Below are positions 35,195-45,958 of a stretch of DNA of 64,000 bases, piece after piece (within the stretch, counting starts at the first letter, position 1; each line of letters begins with the position of its first letter). The position numbers and the translations under genes were made by a program. Source of the DNA: Cryptomeria japonica (lineage: Eukaryota > Streptophyta > Pinopsida > Cupressales > Cupressaceae); the NCBI RefSeq assembly GCF_030272615.1, contig NC_081412.1, positions 548,112,488-548,176,487 on the forward strand, written 5' to 3'. The notes under the pieces were generated by a model. The model saw nothing but the letters and a program-made list of their open reading frames with translations. It did no database searches and was not told the origin of the DNA.

Positions 35195-36105
35195 TTATTG
35201 TCAAAAAAATTGTCAAGCAACTTGTACATTGCGCCTGTAGGGTGTGACTCTGGACATTCTGGCACTTTGGGTTCCACGATAGGGGCATGCCTAGCATAAA
35301 ACCGCCCACCCAGACGCGCTCGTGACGTCCGTTTGTGCACATGACGAACCGAATCAATTCTAGCCAATCCTGTAACTTTGCATTGCATGCAACTGACTGT
35401 TTTTGCAGGAGGCAAAAAAATGCTACCAATTGAAAATGGCTCCGAGTCATCAAAAACCAAGATAGGCCATTGTAGAGGAGCCTCACATGACCCCAAAAGT
35501 TCAAACAGATCGATCATATGTGTCTTGGACTGGAAGAAACAGTACGTCAAATTTTGACAATTTTTGGACTCAGGGCACTTGAGAGATCGCCCCCGGTAGG
35601 GTATGACTCTCGACGTTCTGACGCTTTGGGATGTATGATAGGGGTATGCCTAGCATAAAAATGCCCACTTGGACGCGCTTGTGAGGTCGGTTTGCACACA
35701 CGGTGAACCAAATCAATTCTAGACAATCCTATAACTTTGCATTGCATGTAACTGACAATTTTTGTAGTAGGCAAAAAAATGCTACCAATTGAAAATGGCT
35801 CCGAGTCGTCAAAAAACCAAGATAGGCCATTATAGAGGATCCTCACGCGACCCCATGGGTTATAATAGATTGATCATATGTGTCCTGGATTGGAAGAAAC
35901 AATCCGTCAAATTTTGACAATTTTTTGGACTCAGGGCACTTGAGAGATCGCGCCGGTAGGGTATGACTCTCGACGTTCTGGTGCTTTGGGATGCATGATA
36001 GGGGCATGCCTAGCGTAAACCTTCCCACCCAAATGCGCTCGTTATGTCGGTTTGTACATACGACAACCAAAATTTGACCATTGCGAGAGTGAGGGTGCTC
36101 TCGCA
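35195..36105. repeat. 360-bp tandem repeats, about 2.5 copies
   Basis: Landmark ggtagggtatgactctcgac recurs at about 35237, 35596 and 35956, a 359-360-bp period. The third copy is truncated after about 150 bp. Reading frames within (35154-35846, minus) repeat with the unit and carry no known domain. Confidence 0.92.
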
Positions 36106-36594
36106 CCTAACACATATTGTTGTTTATATTCATATTATTGATTTTTGTTCTTTATATTCATATTGTTGATTACATATGCAAATATTCATTTAAATTTATA
36201 AAAGGGCAACCACCAAATACACAATAATGAATTGAATACAACGAGTTTTGTAGGGTTAATTCAACATTCCAGAAATTTTATCAAATCATATTCCACGATT
36301 GCAATGTTTTATATCATATATTTTTGTTGTTTATATTCATATTGTTGATTACATAGGCAAATGATCAATTAAATTTATAAAAGGACAACCACAAAACACA
36401 ACGAATAAAAAATAATGAACTCAGTACACATTTATTGGATCGAATATCAACATTTATATATATCAAAAAAATGCATGTCTGCCAAGTCAATACAAGTATT
36501 ACAAAAATGTGGCATATACCATGTCCAAATCAATATACAATAAAAATGTAGAATATATCTACATGTATTGGTCATTCTATGACCAAAACTAACA
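36106..36594. other. AT-rich spacer in the transposon
   Basis: It has two partial repeats of ttgtttatattcatattgttgatta (about 36120-36180 and 36320-36360), followed by tgaataaa-like sequence. It is the 3' flank shared by the two convergent genes. No coding motif. Confidence 0.55.
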
Positions 36595-39194
36595 CTATAC
36601 GATCCTAAAATTTGGTGGATCATCAAAATCAAGCCTCTTCGATGCAGTACGCGACTTTGTAGATGGCTGCAAAACCACAATTCAAAAGCCAAGTTAGAAT
36701 TGTTTTGTAGAAAATAGTTCACAATTAACAACATAACTATGGATTTAGCTATAATTCCTTTTCAATTGAAATGTAGATTACCTCATCGGTTGATCTAGGA
36801 GCTAATGTCTTCGCTCTCCTCTCCTTGTCACTCTTAGGAGTTTTCTTGAAGACATACTTAAAGGATCCACGTTATCGTCGTACCACGAAGGGGTCTATTG
36901 TAGATTAAATGTACAATTAATACAATTTACTAACATAAATATATCAAAAACACTTAAAATCTATAATATAGAGAACAATATCATACCTGTGCTTGAGATG
37001 CTTCTCCAATGGACTAAGGATGGCTCACCATCGATGGAGAAACTATCGCTATTACCTATACAAAAAATGATCAAAGATTAAATAAAATTAATATAATGAT
37101 AAGTATTGTAGGTTAAAAATTATTAATGTAATATATCAAACAAAAGTGTACTAGATCCTGAGATGCTTTTCCAGTGCACGGAGGAGGGTTCACCATTGAA
37201 GAAACAACTATCGATATTTCTTGTGTGAATTTTTTTATAAGATTATAATATATCACAATTTCACATGTACGCGTACATATAATCATGAAATCAAGAAAAT
37301 AAAGTAGGGATACATACCTCTGCCCTCTCTTGATCCATGGGCGAATTAGGTGCATTCAACAAATCCACATAGCTCAATGGCCGCTATACATATAAAATAG
37401 ACAAAAAACATGATTCAATCTACAAACCCCAACTAATAATTGATTTCAACATTTTCAAACAATTGTACAACTAAAAATGTGTTCAATTACCTTCTTCCCA
37501 CATTTTGGCATCTTCAGGGAATTCTTTTTCTTAGGATGAGCCCTAGATGCGGAGGGGGTACCCTAAAAAAATAAAATTAACATGAGATATTAGTATAGAT
37601 AATATATTAAACACAATTTTAAAAATCTAAAATGAAATGACTTGCATATTCCGTCAAAATAATCCATAAAAAGGGTTGTACAAAATATGATACCGTATAG
37701 CCTTGTAGGCCAAAATCGATTACTGAGAGTGTGATGTCATCAATCTGGGACATTTGGTCCCCTGTCAACACCTATACACCAAAAATTGGACCAAGAATTA
37801 AAGATAGTTAGTATATGTTGTATTTTTTTTGAATTCAAAGTGTACTATTCTATTTTAACATGTTACAAATATTATACCGTAGGCATCAAAGTTGCAGCTG
37901 TAGTAACTGGGGGAGGAGTATGGGATACCGCTGCTGCATCCTAAAATGCATATTATTTATCTCAATTTAAATCGATGTATAAATAAAAATTCGTTTATGT
38001 AATTACAAATTTAAAGTGATTGATAAATAAAATGCTATGAATTCAAATCAACACACCTGTGTCTGTCGCTGATGGGCAAACACCATGTCCATCAACTCAT
38101 CTGTCAGTGCAAAATTCTCAGCCATGTGGGCCTGACATCTACTCTTGCAAATCATGCATAGATGAGATGTGGATCCATCTGCACTAGCCACATCATCTAT
38201 CGCCGAGCAACTGACACACATATGCTAGATGGGCTCTCTATCGCCACCTGGAGAAACTAATGGCTCATCATCCAGTACAATAGGGTGTGCTAATGACGTC
38301 CCATGCTGGATGATGGCACCAATCAACGTTGTGGCTGCCTGAAGAGTCTGTAGCTCCATCGACTCTTTCAAATCTACTGGGACAACTTGATGCACCTTGG
38401 GTTTGGGTGCTAGGGGGTGATGATTCTCCATGGGTAATCGCCTACGGGCTCCAGGTCTATCTTGGGCAGAGCCACCATCTTTACCATGGAAATCTCTCAT
38501 ATCAAAATAGTTTGGTCGCACATTGAGCACAAACTCACAGTATACTTTTCTCAAAAAATACAATGGCACCTCATAATTATTACAAGGTGGATCATTAAAG
38601 AACATCCACCACCTCTTCCAAAAAAGATTCCTCATCTGCATATTGGTACACCAATGTATGAGAAACCTCTTTGCATGAAGAGGTAACGACTGACCAGTTT
38701 TGGGATCAACAAAAAAGGGCACATATTTCTTGTTTACTAATATTTTTGTTTTTGACTCCCTCGTATGATAGCCTATCAACATAGAACTGATGACACCTAT
38801 CCCTAAAGTTTACCCATTTGGTAATTTGTGTGGAAACTTCTATGACACCACTAGCTAATGTTTCTAGGCTAGTGGTGAGGGATTGCTGATGCTCAAGTTT
38901 AGATGTTATCAATTTATCAACCAGTCTATTGATTTTAGATGTATTTTGTTCTAACTGATTAATTAATTGCTCCTGTATTTCAGGTGTGTGGTCAAAAGGA
39001 GGAATTGGGGGTGTATCTTGTGGGTTTTTAGAAGGTGCACTTGGTTTTTCTTGTTGTGGATTAGAAGAATCTAGTTTTTGAAATAAAAAATGAAAAAATC
39101 TAATCAAAATTAATGAAATTAAATTTAAAATGTAAAACAAATTGAACAAATGGGAAATAAAGACAAAAATTAACAAAAACTAGCCTTGATCCAT
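36595..39194 (-). pseudogene. Second, multi-exon gene of the DNA transposon
   Basis: Minus-strand exons with GT-AG borders: a short possible first exon (39194-39185, MDQ..., donor GC), then 39070-38057, 37940-37878, 37771-37694, 37562-37491, 37383-37318, 37055-36987, 36894-36782 and 36666-36595. The small exons from 37940 to 36987 are all multiples of three. The large exon encodes a helical N-terminal stretch (NQLEQNTSKINRLVDKL), a W-rich part (FWKRWWMFFNDPP) and a C-x2-C/C-x2-C-x3-C cluster (CVSC, CMICKSRC). The C-terminus is basic (FKKTPKSDKERRAKT) and ends DDPPNFRIV. It is broken by a frameshift near 38770, TAG at 38225, and stops in two small exons. A DNA-binding accessory role, like TnpA of CACTA elements, is a guess. 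Confidence 0.6.
37155..37218 (-). pseudogene. Duplicated small exon
   Basis: The minus strand reads EISIVVSSMVNPPPCTGKASQ, closely resembling the 36987-37055 exon (VIAIVSPSMV...GEASQ). Its donor is GA rather than GT, so it is probably skipped. Confidence 0.55.
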
Positions 39195-39339
39195 AGTTTC
39201 TTGAGGAGAAATCTAGCACCCCATTCGTGGTTTAGGAGAGAAAATGAAGAAAAAAAAAAAAAACTCGCCTTTCATGGGAAAATAAGACCCAATTTTTTTT
39301 AAAAACTTTTTTTGACAGGTACTGTGTATGTGGTTCTTT

Positions 39340-39530
39340 AGGGATTATTAGCGCGTACGCGCTCATTTTCCTATAAGTAGCGCGTACAGGCTCATTTTCC
39401 TAGAGGTAGCGCGTACACAGTACTTTTCCTAAAAGAAGCACGTACGCTCTACCTTCTCTAGGCTCGGGAACAACAAACCTAAGCATGTACGTGGTCATTT
39501 CAAATTTTAGAACTGCGTACGCGCTGCTTC
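39340..39530 (-). repeat. Right subterminal repeats
   Basis: Five to six units with gcgcgtacgcgctcattttcctataagta-like sequence, inverted relative to the left array. They share the gcgtacgcgct core and sit about 50-240 bp from the right terminus. Confidence 0.85.
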
Positions 39531-39567
39531 TTTTTCCATGTTTTTTTGGGTGGTGTCCACTTTTCTA

Positions 39568-39585
39568 ACCACCATCTTTGTGCAC
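39568..39585 (-). repeat. Terminal inverted repeat, right
   Basis: Perfect complement of 28403-28420. Beyond it Gypsy-1B leader sequence resumes. Confidence 0.88.
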
Positions 39586-41340
39586 ATACTCTACTAACGT
39601 ATCTTTTTTGTAGGTTGCCCAAGGAGAACTAAACCAAACTTTGTGTCTTCTTTAATTTTTCTAGGCACTTATTTTGCTAATGGTAAATGAACATCTTGTT
39701 TTCTATGTTTGAGAAGTTGTCTAAAAGGTAGGAGAGCATGCTCTTGTCCATTTGGACAATCAAAAATTCTGACCCTTGAAGCTCTTCTATGTTTGAAATT
39801 TGATTACCTTTAGCGGACCTATCACAGTGAGGAAAGTAATCATCCTGTGAGAATGAACCAAGTGAGTACAACTAGACCTAATCTTTTCGACTCACTCTAA
39901 AAAATAGGCCTCTTGGGATTAAAGTCTCGGAGGATGGGATTATTTGAGTTTTCTCTTTTGAGATCTCTCATATCATACATTTAGTAGGGCCTCGCGGTCT
40001 CAATCACGCTTGCGTTACTACTTCTGGTTTCGGTACCTTGTAGGGCTATAGGCCTCAATTGCGTTTGCATGATTGCAAGGGGTAATTTCAAACGGAAACC
40101 CTTACTAAGAACCCTAAGATAGAAGCTACCTGATTCACCTCCGAAAGGGGGATAATCTTTGTGCAAGAGAGATAGTAACTCTCCCAAGATGCTTTCCATA
40201 TTGTTCCCCCATTAGCGTTTGGAGTCGGATAATACGTTGTTGAGAATCCACTGCGTGAGACTCAGCAGTCGTATTCTGATTAGCTATTGGGTGTGTACTT
40301 AAGTTTGCAAGCAAGGTTTTCACTTTCAACCAAATTCCTTAGGATATAGTGTGTTGTGCTTGAGGTCACTTATCATATCACATGTTTGCTGTGTCTTCAT
40401 CCCTAAAACTAAAAATCAGACATCTATAACTGGAAAACAAAAGAAAAACATCAAACTTCATTGATAAAAATATGTCCGAACAAATGTTTTGTCTCTGTTC
40501 CATCCTTAGTCGTATGAGTTTTCTAGTTTGTTGTATGAAAAATGTAGTTTATCATCTAGTCTAGCGAGAATTGTCGTACGAGTTAGTTTAACAGATGATT
40601 TTGTGTTATCTTTTGTCATCTGGTTCTGTGAGAAATCTCGTACGAGTTTATGCCTTTGTCGTGTGAGATTTCTAGTTTATCATATGGGCATGTCTAAACT
40701 ATCATACGAATTTCTCTGTGTCAGTCCAGAGATGTATTCTTGCATGTCTTTTTCAGATATGTCATATTTGCTTGGTCAATTTACAGTGAGCATAAACACC
40801 TGATATGTGTCATTTTGTGCTTATATTGTCTCCCTGGTTCGCTTGGTCAAGTTATTTTCTGTCAAATCAGATTCTAGAAATAGACACCTCAAGATTTTCA
40901 AGTAGTCACCTTCAACAAGTTCAAGATTGAAACATCTAAAAGTTCATTATCACCCTCTTTGATAAACTAATTACTCAAACATAGTTTCTCATCAGGGTTT
41001 ATCATCCTCTATCACGAAACTACAATGTTTGGTCAGGATAACCTTGTCCCCCATTGTAGGATATATCGTTCCTATTGGACTTGGTTTTTATAAAAATCAT
41101 CATCATTGCACTCCAAAAACCGAAGATCGAAAAACTTGAAAACTTTTAAACACTTGAATCATCTTTTCGTGTCATATCACTCTATCACATTTACATTGAC
41201 AGTTGATCACTTATCAAAACATCTTTTAGATAATCTAATCCTTGCACAATATCCAACACACGTGTATGCTCATTTTAACTAGAGCACAAAGACGAAAGAT
41301 CATAGAAACAAAAATCGAAACATTGGAAATAACTGAAGAC
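39586..41340 (+). other. Gypsy-1B leader, second part
   Basis: Non-coding leader leading into gag. It contains cgtacgag phrases (40560-40690), including the palindrome CTCGTACGAG near 40647. From 40960 to 41280 it matches the minus strand of Gypsy-1A (9700-10020), including GGATATATCGTTCC (41059-41072). Confidence 0.75.
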
Positions 41341-43164
41341 TATAGAAACATGGAACCCGAAAATGAAATACAAGAAGAAGGGGAAATAATAGAACAACAT
41401 CTCTGAGAAATCAAACAAGGTCCTAAATTCGATAAATTTATGGCAAAAATATTGGAGGGAGAAAAAGAAAAATACTTCCTAATGTTAGATAAATCTGGTG
41501 CTACACTCCCCCAAGATTTTGATGTGAGCAAATTAGCACAAAAGAGAAGTGACTCTTCCCCTGATAAAGAATGACATGAGGATATTTTTGGTCTTAAAAT
41601 TAACGATACATCAATTCCTAATAACACAAGAACTAATGAGGAAACTTCCATTCCCAAAAAGGATGACGTAGAAATTCTCAACCATGTCAAATCTAGTGAG
41701 GACACAAGAAGGGGTCGAGATGACACAAGAAGAGATCAAGATCATACTAGAATACACACTCATGGTCATACAAGGACAAATCATGTTGATAATCCTATCA
41801 TAGCTCTTACACAACAAATACAAACACTGCAAACACAAATTCAAGATATGTAGAGAGGAACTGTTAGAAGATACTCGCTTCAAGAAATTTGTCCTTACCC
41901 ATTCGACATAAATCTAAACATGATACCATTTCCTATAGGTTGCGAAACTCCTTGATACGATAAATATAATGGAATCACTGATCCCCAGGATCACATACGA
42001 TAATTTTGCATGCTGAGTATGGAGTTTGCACATGAAGATACCTACCTGATGGGATTATTTCCAAAGAGCTTAAGTGGAGTAGCTATGGAATGGTTCTCCA
42101 AACTTCCACTTGGAATTAGATCATTCACAAAATTGGTGGATAAGTTTGTTTCACAGTACTCTTACAACATTCAACATGAGGTAACAATGCTCGATTTATG
42201 TAATACTAAACAAAAGAGTGGAGAACCTTTCATGGCGTTTCTACGAAGATGGAGATGGTTAGCTTCATGATATCCTCGAACGGTGCCAAAATATGAGAAA
42301 ATAGACATATTCATCAACAACCTAAATGGACAAATGAGCTATCATCTAAAAATGCAATGCCATCAAAATTTTGAAAAGATGATTGATAATGGTATCGGAA
42401 TGGAAAAATCTATGGTAAAGAAGGGTGAGTTGAAGCTATACAAAGATGGTGTTAATCCTCCTAACAACAATGTTAGCAACAATAACAATGATAAGCCTAA
42501 ATTTTGGAATAGAAATTGAAATATTGTTAATGATGGAATAGTGGATAATAACAATGTAAAACCAAAACAACCAGTTTTCAATTTATCCACTCACTCAGCA
42601 GCAGCTCAACAAAACAATAATCACCAAAAATCAACTTTCAACAATTTCTTTCGAAGAAAATTTACAAACATTGGTGAACCACTTGGGTCAACACTAAAGA
42701 CACTTCTTGCAAACGAATTGTTTACTTTGCCAGAAGGAAGGAACTATGAACCTCAAGTGGAACCCTCTTGGTGGAATGATAACCATTATTGCGATTTCCA
42801 TTGAAACAAGGGACATCACACAAATAATTGCTAGCGGTTGAAACATGGCATCCAAGATTTCATTGACAATGGAGTAATAAATGTGGATGGACATACGAAA
42901 AACAAATCTCATACAACTTTTAAAACTTCGCTTCCAAACTATGAGAAGGGTGAATCATCAACAACACATAATGGTAAGGGTAAAGCAAAGGTAAACTATG
43001 CTCATACATATGATAGTGTGGTAAATGTGATTGTAGTTAAAGAAAAGCAACATCAAGAACCTGCTCATGCTATCACAAGAAGCAAAACTAATGTTGTTTT
43101 GGTGGGTCTTACCACTAACATATCATCCACTACAAAACAATATAATCTAGTGGATCAATTATAG
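41341..43164 (+). pseudogene. Gypsy-1B gag
   Basis: Gag forms the virus-like particle. A charged N-terminal segment (IQEEGEII) is followed by the capsid-type Retrotrans_gag core: YPFDINL, GITDPQDHI, FAHEDTYLMGLFPKSLSGVA, MEWFSKLP, FMAFLRRWR. A Tat-type zinc knuckle variant, YCDFH-NKGHHTNNC-RLKH (about 42790-42845), follows. At least five in-frame stops (for example near 41406, 42268, 42520 and 42802) break it. It gives the reference for what Gypsy-1A and Gypsy-2 lack. Confidence 0.85.
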
Positions 43165-43254
43165 AAAATGCCTGTGCAAATATGCATCTTAGAACTTTTA
43201 AAGCTTTCACCCACACACAAAGAAATTATTGAATGAGCATTACTAGATACAACA

Positions 43255-43698
43255 GTGTCTAAAGATCTTGATATAGATCAATTCCAAACCATGGTGGGAC
43301 ACCTCACAACCCCTCATTGCTTATCATTCATTGAAGAAGATGACATGTCCTTGCAACATCCACATAATGCTCCCTTGCATATTAAAGTCCTCATTCATAA
43401 GAAACAAGTTAGATGTGTCCTAATAGATGGTGGAGTTGGCTTAAACATTTTCTCATTGAGTCTTGTTCGTACTCTAGGTTATTCAGAAGATGCAGTTGAG
43501 CCCCGAAAAAAGATCAACATCAAAGCATATGATGAAGAAGAGTGTTCCTCTAAAGGAATTGTGATGTTACCCATCAGAGTGGGACCTTTGCAGAAAGACA
43601 CAGCATGCCAAGTTCTAGACTTGGACTTATCATACAACATACTCTTGGGAAGACCCTGGATACATGACATACAAGTGGTTCCATCCACATATCATTAG
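43255..43698 (+). pseudogene. Gypsy-1B aspartic protease
   Basis: The 147-codon open frame has LIDGGVGLNIFS (D-G-G active site), SSKGIVMLPIRVG and YNILLGRPWIHD. It matches Gypsy-1A 8895-9359. The frame itself is open but is separated from gag and pol by stops. Confidence 0.88.
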
Positions 43699-45411
43699 TG
43701 CCTAAAATTCCCTACAATGGGTAGGAAATCATGGTCTCAGCAGATTCAAATCCATTTCAGTACTGTAGTAATCTCAAACCAGTTCAAGAAGTCATTGTTC
43801 CTCATAATAGGGAGGCATCATCTTTGAACACACAATCCAAAGAAAAATCATTTATCTCAATTTTGTCAAGTATGGAAAAAAAAATGTAGCTAAGAGATCG
43901 AGGGAATGGAGAAAATTCAATATCACAACTACCACTCTCTCCTAAGTCATATGGAAAACCATCAAACTCTAAACAACAACCAATTGTGAAACATCTTCCA
44001 ATATTTGATGGAGCATTTGTTAGTGTTGGGACCTTATCAGAGGAAACATAAGACAAAGATGTACTACAATGGCTATACAAGGATGAAGAAGTCCAACAAA
44101 AGACCAACAATGTTCACATACCTACATAAAAGTATGGAAAAGTATTTAACATTCTTCAAAAAAATGGGATACACTGGAACATGCCCTATAGGAAAAGAAA
44201 TGAAGGCATCTCAAAACCTATCCAGCCTCACACTCAGCAGGCTACAGACAAAGCAGGCTTAGGGTATGGAAAAGTTACTCTACTAGAAGACACATCGTCT
44301 AGCCAACAACAAAAAGAATATAAAAACAGACAAGAAAAACTTGCAATTGAAAGGGAAGAAGCATCTGCCAAGCAACAAGCACAAGCAAACATGAAATGGA
44401 AAAAGAAGCAAGCTTCAAATCAACAGGAAAACCAAGCTAAAAGCACCTCCCAAGCAGCATTAACTCTCAATCAAAACAAGCACGAACCTAGTACTAATCA
44501 AGCAGAGCTCATAGCAAGGTTGACAAAACTCAATCTCAGTCCAGAAGAGGTTGAATATGAAAGAAGAAAAGATATAGCAAGAAAAGTAGAAGAAACAAAT
44601 CAAACACTATATGAACAAATCTGTAGATAGCAAGCTGCAAGTGAGATAGATTCTAATGAATAAGAATGGGATTCCTATCACTCTGAAGAATCAGCTAAAG
44701 AAAATTGCTTTGAAGAAGATGTAGGAGTCGATGTGGACGTATGTAGGACAAATGTTAGGAACTAGCCCACTTGAATTAGAATCACATTCGACTGATCGGA
44801 CTTAATCGAGGACGATCATGAGCTCCTTGTACGAGGTCAGACATTGACATACATATTGAAAACTTTGACACATCTATCATGACCCTTGATACCCTCGAAA
44901 CATCTCAACCTGATGACCCCCTACCTCTAATCCACCCTGAACTTATTGATTGGGAAAATGAAAGACATACTGCCATTGATACCTTTCCTAATGACCATGC
45001 CATATCTGTATATCTTAATGCAATCGAACCCACAACAATTTTTACCAGGAATTTCAACAACGCATCTTCCATTCAAGTGGGTGACAAATCTCCCAGTCAC
45101 AAAAAGGAAAATAAAGAAAACAATATTAGGTCTAATGCTAAAAACCATTTCTTGGCAACATTAGATTAGGAAAAAGTAAAAAGAAAGGACACATCTAATA
45201 GTGAAAACCTCCTCAAGCCGCCGGAAGATGGGAGATTTGACACTTTACCTGCACACTATCAAGAAAGGTCATCCATTTTGATCGAACCAACATAGGTAGT
45301 TAACATTGGGACAACAGAGCAACCAAAGATTCTCCATCCAGCGACTTCTCTGTCAGAGAAAGAAATGCAACAATATATGGAATTCTTTAAATGACGGAAA
45401 ATCAATTTTGC
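43699..45411 (+). pseudogene. Gypsy-1B protease-RT linker
   Basis: Broken frames cover the low-complexity linker typical of Tat pol proteins. A Gln/Lys/Glu-rich coiled-coil-like part lies at 44181-44630. A conserved segment lies at 44879-45290 (HPELIDWENERHTAIDTFPND, PEDGRFDTLPAHYQERSS), which matches Gypsy-1A 8440-7990 on the minus strand. Stops occur at several places, including 44627 and 45166. Confidence 0.75.
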
Positions 45412-45958
45412 TTGGTCATATGCAAACATGCCAGGGTTGGATCCAGAGCTTATTATGCATTACTTAAATGTCAGTCCAGGAGCCAAACCAATTAAACAAA
45501 AATTAAGGAAGATGAATCCTCATATTGCTCTTCTAGTCAAAGCATAACTAAAGAAATTACTGGATGTCGGATTCATCAGAACTGTAGCATATCCTCAATG
45601 GGTATCCAACATTGTTCCCGTTTCAAAACCAGATAAAAGTATCAGAATATGCACAGGCTTTAGAGATCTTAATACTGCATGTCCAAAAGATGACTTTCCT
45701 TTGCCTAAGATTGACATCATTGTAGATTTAACTGCTAGAGAGTCCATGTTTTCTCTAATGGATGGTTTCTCCAGATACATTAGATTAAAATAGCACCTAA
45801 GATTAAAAAAATACGACTTTCACATGTCCATGGGGTACTTTCTGCTGGAACGTCATGCCTTTTGGACTAAAGAATGCAGGTGCTACATATCAGAGAGCTA
45901 TGACAACAATATTCCATGACATGATGCATACATTCATGGAATATTATGTGGATGACAT
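45412..45958 (+). pseudogene. Gypsy-1B reverse transcriptase, first part
   Basis: RT copies the element RNA. The sequence shows WSYANMPGLDPELIMH, KQKLRKMNPHIALLVKA, WVSNIVPVSKPDKSIR, FRDLNTACPKDDFPLP and SLMDGFSRY (first catalytic Asp). It ends in EYYVDDI at 45958, where Gypsy-2 is inserted. The rest continues at 58770. Frameshifts after 45790 and stops near 45546 and 45792 inactivate it. Confidence 0.9.
45954..45958. repeat. Target site duplication (GACAT), left copy
   Basis: GACAT before the TGTGTGGGGG start of the left Gypsy-2 LTR, repeated at 58765-58769. Removing one copy restores the RT reading YVDDILVKS. Confidence 0.95.

Larger units (their letters stand above)
28403..39585 (+). mobile_element. 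11.2-kb two-gene DNA transposon of uncertain superfamily
   Basis: Ends are 18-bp perfect inverted repeats, GTGCACAAAGATGGTGGT at 28403-28420 and its complement at 39568-39585. The match continues imperfectly inward (tggacac) and perhaps a few bases outward. Subterminal repeats with gcgtacgcgct-like cores lie inside both ends. Contents: a plus-strand transposase-like gene (31817-34715), a minus-strand multi-exon gene (36595-39194), a pyrimidine microsatellite and 360-bp tandem repeats. Both sides are Gypsy-1B leader sequence. I could not define a clear target duplication, so the outermost bases are approximate. Confidence 0.85.

Noticed and set aside
35154-35846. Proteins of 99-127 codons on the minus strand.
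   Set aside because: They repeat with the 360-bp tandem unit and have no known domain.
28390-39595. A clean target site duplication for the DNA transposon.
   Set aside because: The flanks (gggtaa and atactc) do not match at 2-11 bp under the boundaries I can justify. I leave it undefined.
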